A stretch of DNA of 64,000 nucleotides from Pseudomonadota bacterium (GCA_023423695.1 JAFAFA010000004.1:1-64000); one strand, 5' to 3'. Counted from the stretch's first letter, positions 33,003 to 42,196 are shown. The notes: a model not told the origin generated them from the letters alone. Program-made: numbers and translations.

Positions 33003-34328
33003 TCAGTCCCGCTTGCGTTCGCTTTCGACCGTCAGCGCCAGACTGCCGGCACGCGGATCGGTCGCCGTCTGGCAATAGCGGATCCCGTCCTCCGTTGAAA
33101 CCCGGCAGCCGATGAAGCTGACCCGTCCGGGGATGGATTGCGGGCGCGCGGCCTGGATCTGCGGAGCGGTCGACTTGTCCTCCAGCCCCGACGGCAACGC
33201 CACCGACAGCAGGGCGGCCGGGCCGGCGGCGGGGCCGTCATTGCCCGCGGCAGTGCCGACGCCGGCGAACAGGGTGCGGCCGATGATGGAGTTGGCGATC
33301 AGGGCCGGCGTGCCGAAGCCGCCGCGGTCCACCCCCTGGGCCACCAGCATGCCGGTGCCGGGAATGCCGCGGCCGGTGCCGAAGGGCGCCCCCTGGGTAA
33401 AGGCGCAGGCCGCACCATTCTCGTCCGGATCGATCACCATCACCCCGGCGCCGGCCGCAGTGGCAGTGGCGCCGGCACCGGTGGCGCCCAGCAGCTGGGC
33501 GGCGCGGGTCGCGCGCTCGGCCGGCGGCAGGGCGGCCACCGCCTTCCAGGCCTGGATCAGGGCAGCACCCGACTCCGGCTCCGTCGTGTCGGGAACATGC
33601 AGGTCGCTGATGTCGAAGGGCACCGTCAGCGTGGCGCCGATGCGCGGCTGGTAGGCGCGCAGCTGCGCAGGGTCCAGTCCCGTGCCCTGGGCGACCGTCG
33701 CGGCGAGCGGCCCGGTATAGAAGGCGCCGACGCCCTGGCGGCGCAGCACCGACAGGGTCGCGGCCAGTTCCGGCTGGGCGGCGACCGTGCCGACCGCCGG
33801 GGTGCCGGCGCCCAGCAGGCGGCGGCGCGCGTCGGAATCGGCGGCAAGACGCCCGCCGAACGCGCCGAGATCCTGCACCAGCGCACGGCTGAGGCCGGGC
33901 GAGAACTGGGCCAGTTGCTCCGCCGGGGCGACCACCTGCTCCCATCGCATCACGCCGGCCGAGGCCTGGACCGCATACAGGCCGCGCGCCATCGCCGGCA
34001 TGCCGACGCCGCCGGCCCCGACCGGGCGCGGCAGGAAGTCGATGGTGCGGGCCTTCTTCGAGGCGGCGTCGAACAGCACGCAGACGCCGCCGCCGGTCAG
34101 CCCGACGCGCGACGGCAGGCTGGCGGTCATCGCCAGCGCCATCGCCGCCACCGCGTCGCCGGCCTTGCCGCCCTGGGCGATGATGTCCCGGCCCACACCG
34201 GCGGCATAGGGTTCGTCCGCCACGACGAAGCTCTGGACCGTCGCGTCGGTCTTGAACTTCGTGTTGACGCAGCCGGCCAGCAGTGATGCAGCTATGGCAA
34301 CCGCGCCCAACCGTCGCCAGATTCGCAA
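33003..34328 (-). CDS. Gamma-glutamyltransferase-like lipoprotein, probably inactive
   Basis: The 441-residue protein begins with a lipoprotein signal peptide ending in the lipobox LLAGC. The region resembles gamma-glutamyltransferases (QGGKAGDAVAAMALAM, TGGGVCVLFD and GRGIPGTGML). The segment aligned with the TTH nucleophile site reads GAGVMVIDPDENG, so the autocatalytic threonine appears absent. It may be a non-enzymatic relative. The start is uncertain: TTG at 34328 gives a clean signal peptide, but no good ribosome-binding site is seen. Confidence 0.75.
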   Translation of the reverse strand: MRIWRRLGAVAIAASLLAGCVNTKFKTDATVQSFVVADEPYAAGVGRDIIAQGGKAGDAVAAMALAMTASLPSRVGLTGGGVCVLFDAASKKARTIDFLPRPVGAGGVGMPAMARGLYAVQASAGVMRWEQVVAPAEQLAQFSPGLSRALVQDLGAFGGRLAADSDARRRLLGAGTPAVGTVAAQPELAATLSVLRRQGVGAFYTGPLAATVAQGTGLDPAQLRAYQPRIGATLTVPFDISDLHVPDTTEPESGAALIQAWKAVAALPPAERATRAAQLLGATGAGATATAAGAGVMVIDPDENGAACAFTQGAPFGTGRGIPGTGMLVAQGVDRGGFGTPALIANSIIGRTLFAGVGTAAGNDGPAAGPAALLSVALPSGLEDKSTAPQIQAARPQSIPGRVSFIGCRVSTEDGIRYCQTATDPRAGSLALTVESERKRD

Positions 34329-34401
34329 GCGAGAGTGTTGCGGCCCGGAGTTCCGCCGGTTCCGCGCGGGGGTCCGCTGTTCAAAGCCGGAGGTCGTCAC
34401 G

Positions 34402-35772
34402 GTGCGCAAGCCCAGCAGGCTGGTTTCGGTCGTCGCCATCATGTCCATGTGTCTGATGTCGCTGGTGTGGGAAGCGCCACCGGCGAGCGCGCAGCGCCGC
34501 TCGGACATGCAGATCCTGGGCGACGCCGAGACGGACCATATCATCCGCAAGATGGCCCGGCCAATCTTCCAGGCAGCCGGCATCGACCCCGACTCGGTGC
34601 AGATCCTTCTGGTCAACGATCCGTCGGTGAACGCCTTCGTCGCCGGCGGACAGAACATCTTCCTGCACACCGGGCTGCTGCTGACGGTGGACGATGCCGA
34701 TCAACTGCTGGGCGTCATCGCGCACGAGACCGGCCACATCTCCGGCGGACATCTGGTGCGCGGGACGGAAGCGATGGACAACGCCTTCCTGTCCTCGCTG
34801 CTCGGCATGGGTCTGGGCGTCATCGGCGGCCTCGCGTCGGGCAATGCCGGGGCCGGGGCCGCGGGCGTCATGCTGGGCCAGCATCTGGCGGAGCGGAACT
34901 TCCTGTCCTTCTCCCGCACGCAGGAGGCGTCGGCCGATCAGGCCGGCCTGTCCTTCCTGGAACAGTCGGGCATCTCCGCCAAGGGGATGGAGACCTTCCT
35001 GGAGAAGCTGGGCGTCGGTGAGCCGCTGATGAACGACCGCGACGCCGGCTATCGCCTGACCCACCCGCTGACGCGCGAGCGCATCGAAGCGGTGAGGGCC
35101 TTCGTCGCGCGGTCCCGCCATGCCGACGACCGGCTGCCGGCTGCGACGGAGGCCGACCTGAGGCGGATCCAGGCCAAGCTGTACGGCTATCTCGATCCGC
35201 GCGGCGCGCTGCAGCGCTACAAGGCGAACGATCCGTCGCCGGCCGCCCGCTATGGCCGCGCCTATGCCTATTTCCGCCAGGGAGACGTCAAGCAGGCGAC
35301 CCCGCTGGTCGATGGCCTGATCGCCGACGAGCCGAAGAACCCCTTCCTGCACGAGATGAAGGGCGACCTGATGCTGCAGACCGGCCGCGCCCCGGATGCG
35401 GTCGCCCCCTACCGCAAGGCCATCGAACTGGCTGGTTCGGAAGCCGGAACGATCCGCGTCTCCCTCGCCCATGCCCTGCTGGAGCAGCGCGACCCGCGGT
35501 TGGCCGACGAGGCGCTGAAGAACCTGCAGATCGCGGCCAAGGGCAAGGCCCAGTCCGCCTTCCTGTGGCGGCTGACCGCCCAGGCCTGGAGCATGAAGAA
35601 GAACGACGGCATGGTCGCCTACGCCACCGCCGAGGAGGCCCTGGCGAGAGGCGACATGCCGATGGCCAAGGCGCAGGCGGAGCGCGCGGAAAAGCTGCTG
35701 CCCGCCGGGTCGCCGGGCTGGCTGCGCGCCCAGGACATCCGCGGCCAGACCGGCGGCGACAGGCCGCGCTGA
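34402..35772 (+). CDS. M48-family periplasmic metalloprotease with TPR-like repeats (BepA/YfgC-like)
   Basis: The 456-residue protein has a signal peptide cleaved near APPASA, then an M48 protease domain with zinc motif HETGH (residues 108-112) and the third ligand in RTQEASADQAG. A C-terminal TPR-like region follows (from about 290). BepA in E. coli handles outer-membrane assembly of LptD and degrades stalled proteins. The GTG at 34402 has GGAGG eight bases upstream, which fixes the start. It is divergent from the lipoprotein gene. Confidence 0.92.
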   Translation: MRKPSRLVSVVAIMSMCLMSLVWEAPPASAQRRSDMQILGDAETDHIIRKMARPIFQAAGIDPDSVQILLVNDPSVNAFVAGGQNIFLHTGLLLTVDDADQLLGVIAHETGHISGGHLVRGTEAMDNAFLSSLLGMGLGVIGGLASGNAGAGAAGVMLGQHLAERNFLSFSRTQEASADQAGLSFLEQSGISAKGMETFLEKLGVGEPLMNDRDAGYRLTHPLTRERIEAVRAFVARSRHADDRLPAATEADLRRIQAKLYGYLDPRGALQRYKANDPSPAARYGRAYAYFRQGDVKQATPLVDGLIADEPKNPFLHEMKGDLMLQTGRAPDAVAPYRKAIELAGSEAGTIRVSLAHALLEQRDPRLADEALKNLQIAAKGKAQSAFLWRLTAQAWSMKKNDGMVAYATAEEALARGDMPMAKAQAERAEKLLPAGSPGWLRAQDIRGQTGGDRPR

Positions 35773-35949
35773 TCGGATCGGGGCGGATTGGTCATATGAC
35801 GAAAGCGTCCTTCCGGTAACGCAACGGTCACCGAACCGTCCCCGCCACGTCATCGCCGCTTGCTATTCCGCGGACATCGAGCGCGTCCCTCGCCAACTGC
35901 CCCGCCACTTGGCCCCAACGCGCGGTTCCGTCCACGGGAGTGCATGCCC

Positions 35950-37374
35950 ATGCTGTCCGTCCGCCTGCCGTCCTGGCGCGGCGCCCTGTTCGCCACAGCC
36001 GCCCTTCTGTCCTCCGGCTTGATCACCGCTGCTCCGGTCCACGCTCAGGCTCAGGAGCAGCAGGCCAGGCGCTTTCCCGCCACGCTGGCCGGCCATGCGG
36101 TGCTGCCGGCCGATACGCTGGTCCAGGCACCGGCCGATGCCGGGCCGCTGTTCGCCACCGCCGGCAAGTTCACCAACGCCGACCGCAAGCGCGTGGATAC
36201 GGTGGGCAGCATCCGCGCCACTTCCTTCGCGTCCGACCCCAAGGTCCCGCGCGAGACGGAGATCATGCTGCCGGTCGCAGGGCAAGCGGTGCAGGGCTTC
36301 TCCGCCATAGTTCCGCAGGGCAACGGCGAGTTCATGGCGCTGACCGACAACGGCTTCGGCAGCAAGGTGAACTCGGTCGATGCGCTGCTGATGGTCCATC
36401 GCGTCAAGCCGGACTGGCAGAGCGGCGCCCTGCAGAGGCTGGAGACCATTTTCCTGCGCGATCCCGACCGCAAGGTCCCCTTCGCCATCGTCAACGAGAA
36501 CAGCAGCGCGCGCTACCTGACCGGCGCCGACTTCGATCCCGAATCGCTGGTGGTCCAGGCCGACCGCCTGTTCATCGGCGAGGAATTCGGTCCCTATATC
36601 CTGGAGCTGAGCCGCGACGGCGTGGTCGTCGCCGTGCATGAGACGATGGTCGACGGCAAGGCGGCGCGCTCGCCCGACCATTACCGCAACGGCATTCTGC
36701 CGCCGGTGCCGGGCGCCGTCGCCTTCGAGGTCCGCCGCTCCCGCGGGTTCGAGCCGATGGGCATGTCGCCGGACGGGAAGACCCTGTACCCGTCGCTGGA
36801 AGGCCCGCTGTGGAATGCCGCAGCGAACGCCTTCGAGAACAAGGACGGCCGCGCGTACACCCGCATCCTGGAGTTCGACGTCGCCAGCCGCACGTACACC
36901 GGCAAGTCCTGGAAGTTCAGGCTCGAGGACAACGCCAACGTGGTCGCCGATCTGGCGATGATCGATGCCGGCACCGCCCTGGTGATCGAGCGCGACGACA
37001 GCAGCGAGGGTGCGAGGACCCAGGGCTGTCAGGGCGAGGCGAAGCCCGACTGCTTCAACGCGCCGGCCGCCTTCAAGCGGGTCTACAAGATCGACATCGC
37101 CGGGGCAGATGCCGAGGGCTTCGTCCGCAAAATCGGCTACATCGACCTGACCGACATCGCCGATCCCGACCGTAAGGCCCGTGCCGGACAGGCGCCGGAA
37201 GGCCGTTTCGTCATGCCCCATCTGGGGCCGGAGGGGGTGAACATCGTCGATGCCGACCATATCGTGGTCGTCAACGACAACAACCTGCCCTACTCCACCG
37301 GCCGGACCATCGGCAAGGCCGACGGCGACGAGATTGCGCTGCTGTCGGTGGGCGAGCTTCTGCGCGCCCGCTGA
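35950..37374 (+). CDS. Exported esterase-like phytase-family protein
   Basis: The 474-residue protein has a signal peptide cleaved after VHAQA. The body matches the esterase-like phytase family (PF13449 type): IVPQGNGEFMALTDNGFGSK, ADFDPESLVVQADRLFIGEEFGPYILEL, and HLGPEGVNIVDADHIVVVNDNNLPYSTGR. It is probably a periplasmic beta-propeller enzyme; the substrate is unknown. The ATG at 35950 is preferred over 35944 because GGAG is nine bases upstream rather than three. Cys pair in CQGEAKPDC may form a disulfide. Confidence 0.85.
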   Translation: MLSVRLPSWRGALFATAALLSSGLITAAPVHAQAQEQQARRFPATLAGHAVLPADTLVQAPADAGPLFATAGKFTNADRKRVDTVGSIRATSFASDPKVPRETEIMLPVAGQAVQGFSAIVPQGNGEFMALTDNGFGSKVNSVDALLMVHRVKPDWQSGALQRLETIFLRDPDRKVPFAIVNENSSARYLTGADFDPESLVVQADRLFIGEEFGPYILELSRDGVVVAVHETMVDGKAARSPDHYRNGILPPVPGAVAFEVRRSRGFEPMGMSPDGKTLYPSLEGPLWNAAANAFENKDGRAYTRILEFDVASRTYTGKSWKFRLEDNANVVADLAMIDAGTALVIERDDSSEGARTQGCQGEAKPDCFNAPAAFKRVYKIDIAGADAEGFVRKIGYIDLTDIADPDRKARAGQAPEGRFVMPHLGPEGVNIVDADHIVVVNDNNLPYSTGRTIGKADGDEIALLSVGELLRAR

Positions 37375-37498
37375 TCACGCAAGAGTGAAACCGCGGGTCG
37401 CGTCCGGGCGAGCGCTTTGCACTTGTCCGGACCGGATTGTCGGTCCAGTGTGGGCGGCCTTCGGCCCAATGTTCCTAGCGTTTCGGAGACCGCTCACC

Positions 37499-38266
37499 AT
37501 GCGCCCCGCCCTGCCGTTCCTGCGTTCCGCCCTGCTGGCCCTGCCCATCGCGGCGCTGGCGCTGTCCGCCGCCGCTCCGGCCCATGCGCAATCGGCGAGC
37601 TTCGACGGCAACCAGAAGGCCGCCATCGAGAAGATCGTCCGCGATTACCTGATGGAGCATCCCGAGGTCATCCTGCAGGCCGTCGACGCCATGCAGGAGC
37701 GCCAGAAGGCGGCAGAAGCCGAACAGGCCCGCAAGGCCCTGATCGAGAACAGGCAGGAGTTGACCCGCAGCCCCGCCGATCCGGTCGCCGGCAACCCGCA
37801 AGGCGACGTGACGGTGGTGGAGTTCTTCGATTACCAGTGCGGCTACTGCAAGGCCGTACAGGCCGATACCGAGGCGCTGATCAAGGGCGATCCCAAGCTG
37901 CGCTTCGTTTTGAAGGAATTCCCGATCCTGGGACCGGCATCGTTGCTCGCCTCCAAGGCCGCACTCGCCTCCCGCGCCCAGGGCAAGTACATGGAACTCC
38001 ACAATGCCCTCATGGCCCACCGCGGCCAGCTGGATGAGGCGGTGATTCTGCGGCTGGCCAAGTCGGTCGGGCTCGACACCGACCGGCTGAAGAAGGACAT
38101 GGAGTCGCCGGACGTTCTGAAGGTGATCGCCGCCAACCAGACGCTGGCCGAGAAGCTGAACATCCGCGGCACCCCGGCCTTCGTCTTCGGTGACGAGCTG
38201 GTGCCCGGCGCCATCAAGCTGGACGACATGAAGCGGCTGACCGACGCCGCCCGGGCCAAGGGCTGA
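37499..38266 (+). CDS. DsbA-family thiol-disulfide oxidoreductase
   Basis: The 255-residue periplasmic protein has a signal peptide (cleaved near APAHA), a helical N-terminal region (about 40-90), and a DsbA-type thioredoxin fold with active site CGYC (Cys114-Cys117) in FFDYQCGYCKAV. The cis-Pro loop is RGTPAFVF. This class (ScsC/Com1-like) often acts as an oxidase or isomerase, and the N-terminal helices may oligomerise. GGAG lies ten bases before the ATG. It is 13 bp upstream of the HAD gene. Confidence 0.92.
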   Translation: MRPALPFLRSALLALPIAALALSAAAPAHAQSASFDGNQKAAIEKIVRDYLMEHPEVILQAVDAMQERQKAAEAEQARKALIENRQELTRSPADPVAGNPQGDVTVVEFFDYQCGYCKAVQADTEALIKGDPKLRFVLKEFPILGPASLLASKAALASRAQGKYMELHNALMAHRGQLDEAVILRLAKSVGLDTDRLKKDMESPDVLKVIAANQTLAEKLNIRGTPAFVFGDELVPGAIKLDDMKRLTDAARAKG

Positions 38267-38279
38267 GGCGGGCCGTTCC

Positions 38280-38909
38280 ATGACCGCAACGATTGAGCCG
38301 CTGAAGCCGACCGTCGTCGTCTTCGACGTCGGGCAGGTGCTGATCGAATGGGACCCGCGGCATCTCTACCGCGAACTGTTCGACGGCTATGAAGACCTGA
38401 TGGAGGATTTCCTCGAGCGGGTCTGCAGCCCCGCCTGGAACCTGGAGCAGGACCGCGGCCGCCCCTGGAGCGAGGCGGTCGCCCAACTCTCCGAGGAGCA
38501 TCCGGACTGCGCCGAACTGATCCGCGCCTATGACGACATGTGGGAGCGCATGGTGCCGGACGCGATTCCCGGCACGCCGGAAATCCTGGCCGACCTGAAG
38601 ACCCGTGGCGTCCCGGTCTACGCCATCACCAATTTCTCGGTCGACAAGTTCGAACTGACGCGCAAGCGTTTCGACTTCCTGAACGGCTTCGACGGCATCA
38701 TCGTTTCGGGTCAGGAACGGGTGGTGAAGCCGGACCCGGCGATCTATCGGCTGTTGATGGATCGTTACGGTCTCGAACCGAAGCATTGTTATTTCATCGA
38801 CGACAACCCCGACAATGTCGAGGCGGCTAAGTCGGTGGGCATGTCGGCACACCTGTTCTCAGGAGCCGAGGCGCTGCGGCGAGACTTGGTGGCGCTGGGG
38901 GTATTGTGA
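38280..38909 (+). CDS. HAD-superfamily hydrolase (YihX-like)
   Basis: The 209-residue protein has HAD motif I VVVFDVGQVLIEWD, with nucleophile Asp in FDVG, motif II ITNFS, motif III Lys in VVKPDPAIY, and motif IV FIDDNPDNVEAA. The usual second Asp of DxD is Gly, as in YihX-type sugar phosphatases and haloacid dehalogenase-like members. Substrate is not predictable. It lies 13 bp after dsbA-like and ends at a repeat element. Confidence 0.9.
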   Translation: MTATIEPLKPTVVVFDVGQVLIEWDPRHLYRELFDGYEDLMEDFLERVCSPAWNLEQDRGRPWSEAVAQLSEEHPDCAELIRAYDDMWERMVPDAIPGTPEILADLKTRGVPVYAITNFSVDKFELTRKRFDFLNGFDGIIVSGQERVVKPDPAIYRLLMDRYGLEPKHCYFIDDNPDNVEAAKSVGMSAHLFSGAEALRRDLVALGVL

Positions 38910-38923
38910 GGGGGTGGAGTTAA

Positions 38924-39029
38924 TCCCCCACCCTTACCCTCCCCCGCTGGGCGGGGGAGGGAACTAAGCGCTTGTTCGATGAGGCTGCGGCAGTCCCTCC
39001 CCCGCTCAGCGGGGGAGGATAGGTGCGGG
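38924..39029. repeat. Palindromic intergenic repeat, copy B
   Basis: Two perfect hairpins with the same 10-bp arms CCTCCCCCGC and GCGGGGGAGG lie at 38938-38960 (loop TGG) and 38996-39018 (loop TCA). They are separated by a spacer ending in GGCTGCGGCAGT. The outer arms (CCCCCACCCTTACC and ATAGGTGCGGGC) are imperfect in this copy. A run of six T follows at 39042-39047 on the plus strand, consistent with a terminator function for the HAD gene. It lies between convergent genes. Confidence 0.85.
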
Positions 39030-39057
39030 CAAAGCTGACCCTTTTTTAGGCTCCTCC

Positions 39058-39726
39058 CTACTCCGCCGCCGCCTCGCGGTCGGTAGCGGAGTTGAACGCG
39101 TAGGTCTTCCAGGTCGGCTCATAACTGTCGTCGGCCTGATTGCCCCAGACGGACCAGTTGGGCCGGGCGCCGCGGGCGAACATCTCCAGGAAGGGGCCGG
39201 GGCTGCAGGCTTCGATCAGTTCATACTGTTCGTCGGGCTTGCGGCTGTGCTCGCGCTTGCGGCTTTCGATCAGGTTCACCTGGGTGCGGCCGGGGGGAAG
39301 CGTGCGGGCCTTCTTGCCGCGAACGCCGAACAGGATCAGTTCGGTCACGTTGCGGAAATAGAAGCCCACCCCGCGCCCGTCCGATCCGCCATCCTTGCGC
39401 ACCTTGTGCCAGACAAGGTTGGTCTTGTACTCGAACCCCCAGCTGCGCATGACCTGCAGGCCTTCCGGCAGCAGGGCGTTGGGAACCCAGAGATAGAGAT
39501 GCGCGGTGGGGGCGGCGATGTCGGCGACCGGCAAGGCGCAGATGTCCTCGACCGTCATGGTGCCGTAGCGCGACAGGCGGCGATGCTCCGGCGCCATCTT
39601 GCCGGTGCGATTGACAAAGCGCCAGGGCGGGTCCGCCATCACGGTGGCGAAGCGCCGGTCACCGGCGAAGGCCACCAGATCCCGCGCCGGATCCGATGCC
39701 GCCGCCACCGTGTTGCTGTCGCCCAT
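39058..39726 (-). CDS. MT-A70 family adenine methyltransferase
   Basis: The 222-residue protein is an MT-A70 N6-adenine methyltransferase with the catalytic motif DPPW (residues 32-35) in VMADPPWRFVNR, and LYLWVPNALLPEGL and NLVWHK segments. No restriction enzyme is adjacent. Bacterial members can be orphan DNA modifiers or phage-derived. The ATG at 39726 has GAGG upstream; a longer reading from 39903 is low complexity. It is convergent with the HAD gene across repeat copy B. Confidence 0.88.
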   Translation of the reverse strand: MGDSNTVAAASDPARDLVAFAGDRRFATVMADPPWRFVNRTGKMAPEHRRLSRYGTMTVEDICALPVADIAAPTAHLYLWVPNALLPEGLQVMRSWGFEYKTNLVWHKVRKDGGSDGRGVGFYFRNVTELILFGVRGKKARTLPPGRTQVNLIESRKREHSRKPDEQYELIEACSPGPFLEMFARGARPNWSVWGNQADDSYEPTWKTYAFNSATDREAAAE

Positions 39727-39877
39727 CGCTGCCTCGAAATCCTGAACAAACCCGGTACTGGGAGGGGTGCAAACTCGCACGCGGCGGCGACCGCCGTCAA
39801 TCCAGTCTAGCCGCTCCGCCGACGCTGTCACAAGCGGCGGCAGGAGCGGCGGCAAGGGCGGCGGCAGACTGCGGCGA

Positions 39878-40585
39878 TCACTCCTCCTCGCCAGCCTCGG
39901 CAACCGCGCGCAGGGTGGCGCGCTCGGCCACGCTGACGGTCAGTCCTTGGGTCTCCACCCCAGAAGCGCGCAGCTTGGCAAGCGCCCGCGACAGGGTTTC
40001 CGGTTGCATGCCCAGGCGCCGCGCGATCAGCGCCTTGTCGAAGGGAAGCTGGAACTGCGCCGGTCCATCGCCGGGCGGGCAGACGCGCATCAGGAAGGCA
40101 GCGACCCGCTGCGGCGCAGGCTGCACCTGCAACTGCTCGATCTGTGTCACCAGATGGCGCAGGCGAACCGACAGCGAGCCCAGCATGCCGAAGGCGATGC
40201 GGTCGTCCTCGCGCAGGCAGCGGGCGAATCCGTCGGCGGTCAGGGTCATGACGCGGGCGTCGGTCACCGCCTCGGCACAGACCGGGAACTTGCCGTCGGC
40301 GAACATGGCGGCCTCGGCGAAGCTTTCGGCCGGGCCGATGACATGGACCACCGCCTCCGTCCCGTCGCGGGTCAGGCGGTACAGCTTCACCCAGCCGTCG
40401 AGCAGCACGAAGAAGCGGTCGGCGGGCTCGTCCTGCAGGAACAGGGTGGTGCCGCGCGACACCGGACGCACGATGGCGACGCCGCCCAGCAGGGACACGG
40501 CACGGTCGGTCAGCTTGGCGAAGAGCGGGATGGCCCGCAGTGCTGCGGCATCTTCCGCCGACAGGTTGCTGTGGTGGGTGGTCAT
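39878..40585 (-). CDS. Crp/Fnr-family transcriptional regulator
   Basis: The 235-residue regulator has a cyclic-nucleotide-binding-type effector domain (VSRGTTLFLQDEPADRFFVLLDGWVKLYR) and a winged HTH (IARRLGMQPETLSRALAKLRASGV). No Fe-S cysteine cluster is seen, so it is not FNR; it resembles Dnr-type or unclassified alphaproteobacterial members. The ATG overlaps the stop of the YgjV-like gene upstream as ATGA, so the two are coupled. Its sensor ligand is unknown. Confidence 0.92.
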   Translation of the reverse strand: MTTHHSNLSAEDAAALRAIPLFAKLTDRAVSLLGGVAIVRPVSRGTTLFLQDEPADRFFVLLDGWVKLYRLTRDGTEAVVHVIGPAESFAEAAMFADGKFPVCAEAVTDARVMTLTADGFARCLREDDRIAFGMLGSLSVRLRHLVTQIEQLQVQPAPQRVAAFLMRVCPPGDGPAQFQLPFDKALIARRLGMQPETLSRALAKLRASGVETQGLTVSVAERATLRAVAEAGEEE

Positions 40586-41205
40586 GACAGCTTCGCCTCC
40601 CTGGCCGTAGGCCCCGTTGGTGTTGGCACCGTTTGTGTTGGTGGGGGCGGTGCCCTCCGGTCGCGCAGGAGCATCCAGGCATTGACGGCCATTCCGGTCA
40701 GGTCGGAAACCATACCCGGAATCGACCCCACCAGACAGTTGTGCACGAACCAACAGGGCAATGCCACCAGCATGGTGCCGCGGAACACCGCAACCCGCGT
40801 CTGGTAACGGGCAAGGCTGATCAGCGCCATGCCGGCCGCGGCGAAGACGGACGGCAGGCCGGTCCAGGTTACGGCCATCACCGCGGCGATCACCGGCAGG
40901 ATCAGCAGATAGACGAGTCGGAAGGCCGGCCATGTGCCGAGCGCCAGCGCCGCCAACACCTGCAGCGCCGCAAGCCCGTTCAGCGCCGCCGCCGTCGAGG
41001 CGCCCACCAGGGCAAAATGCAGAGCGAAGCCCAGGCAGGGCACCAGTTGCACCAGAAGCATGGCCTGCCGGCTGCGGAAAAAGGGCCAGAGCATGCCGCC
41101 GAGCATGCCGCACAAGCCGACCAGCTGCGCAACGGACCACCAGATGTCCGTCTCCCCTCCCCCGCCGAAGAACGCCGGGAGCCGGACGGTCAGCATCTCG
41201 ATCAT
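40582..41205 (-). CDS. YgjV-family inner-membrane protein
   Basis: The 207-residue protein has six or seven hydrophobic helices (for example SVAQLVGLCGMLGGMLWPFF and LLVQLVPCLGFALHFALVG). It fits the YgjV/DUF family of small membrane proteins of unknown function. A Pro/Thr-rich cytoplasmic tail ends the protein. It precedes the Crp/Fnr gene with a 4-base overlap, so the pair is probably one unit. Confidence 0.8.
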   Translation of the reverse strand: MIEMLTVRLPAFFGGGGETDIWWSVAQLVGLCGMLGGMLWPFFRSRQAMLLVQLVPCLGFALHFALVGASTAAALNGLAALQVLAALALGTWPAFRLVYLLILPVIAAVMAVTWTGLPSVFAAAGMALISLARYQTRVAVFRGTMLVALPCWFVHNCLVGSIPGMVSDLTGMAVNAWMLLRDRRAPPPPTQTVPTPTGPTAREAKLS

Positions 41206-41598
41206 GCCGGAAAGCCCCCCAGAAACGAAAAGGGCGGCGGGATAAGGGGCGGGAAACGGCGCCGGCCGCCCCGGAGGGCGGCGCTAAGGAAAGGCGCAGA
41301 GAGCAAAGTACCGGATGAGAAGAGCGGAAGACACACGCAACGCACCGCCGGGCCGAACCAAGCCACGGCCGGATCACTCACGAGCCAGGACCGCAAAAAA
41401 CCGAGATGCAAAATACAAGAACGCACGGCGCGCCCCCGAAGGGAGGCACCGTGCGAAAAGAGTCCGGAATTTCACCGGGAAGACTGGAGCGATGACCGCT
41501 CGAGCCTTCGATACGCTTGTCAGATAAGCGGAGCCGACCGAGCCGGCGCGCGTCCGAAAACGGTCGCCGTCCGATCGAGGTCCGGGATGCCCCGAACC
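41206..41598. other. 393-bp intergenic stretch between the double cold-shock gene and ygjV-like gene
   Basis: No coding sequence is supported here. The only clear element is the hairpin listed at 41423-41454. The region upstream of 41205 should hold the promoter of the ygjV-crp unit, but no convincing -35/-10 pair was found. Confidence 0.6.
41423..41454 (-). terminator. Terminator-like hairpin downstream of the cold-shock gene
   Basis: GCACGG arms (41423-41428 and CCGTGC 41449-41454) enclose an inner GC-rich stem capped by TTCG on the minus strand. A T-rich stretch (GTTCTTGTATTTT) follows. It lies 145 bases past the stop codon, so the transcript would have a long 3' UTR. Confidence 0.65.
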
Positions 41599-42162
41599 TT
41601 ACAGGTACTCGACCTTGCCCGCTTCCGGACCCTTCTGGCCCTGGCGAACGGTGACGCGCACCTGATCGCCCTCCTGGAGGGTCTGCATGCCCGAGCGGCG
41701 CAGCACGTTGACATGGACGAAGACGTCCTTGCCACCGGTGCTCGGCGTGATGAAGCCAAAGCCCTTATCGGCATTGAACCACTTCACGGTGCCGTCGACT
41801 TCTTCACCGCCGCTGCCGCCGCCGGCATCGTAGCCGCCGCGGTCATAGCCGCCACGGTCGAAGCCGCCGGTCCGCGGACGGGCCGAACGCTGAGCGGTCG
41901 ACGTATCGACCGTGTGGATGGAGGCCACCTGCGGACCCTTCGGCCCACGGGCCAGGTCACAGGTGATGGTGGTGCCTTCGTCCAGCGCGTCGTAGCCGGC
42001 GGCCTGAACCGCAGAGACGTGCAGGAAGGCATCGGGCGAACCGTCCTCAGGCGACACGAAGCCGAACCCCTTGGTGGGGTTGAACCACTTCACGGTGGCG
42101 GTGACGTTGGACTTGGTGATCTCGGGAGCGCGGAAGCCCTGGCGGGGCGGGCGGTCGAACAT
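41599..42162 (-). CDS. Cold-shock protein with two CSD domains
   Basis: The 187-residue protein has two cold-shock domains: residues about 21-85 (VTATVKWFNPTKGFGFVSPEDG) and about 121-185 (VDGTVKWFNADKGFGFITPSTGG). Both keep the RNP1 (KGFGF) and RNP2 (FLHVS and VFVHVN) motifs, so both can bind single-stranded nucleic acid. A Gly/Arg/Asp-rich linker joins them (FDRGGYDRGGYDAGGG). Two-domain CSPs are common in alphaproteobacteria and may act as RNA chaperones or antiterminators. Confidence 0.95.
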   Translation of the reverse strand: MFDRPPRQGFRAPEITKSNVTATVKWFNPTKGFGFVSPEDGSPDAFLHVSAVQAAGYDALDEGTTITCDLARGPKGPQVASIHTVDTSTAQRSARPRTGGFDRGGYDRGGYDAGGGSGGEEVDGTVKWFNADKGFGFITPSTGGKDVFVHVNVLRRSGMQTLQEGDQVRVTVRQGQKGPEAGKVEYL

Positions 42163-42196
42163 GTGTCTTCAAGCTCATAGAGTGTGCCGAATGTCT

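Noticed and set aside
39058..39726. MT-A70 methylase as part of a restriction-modification system
   Set aside because: Neighbours are a HAD hydrolase and a Crp/Fnr regulator; no nuclease is adjacent.
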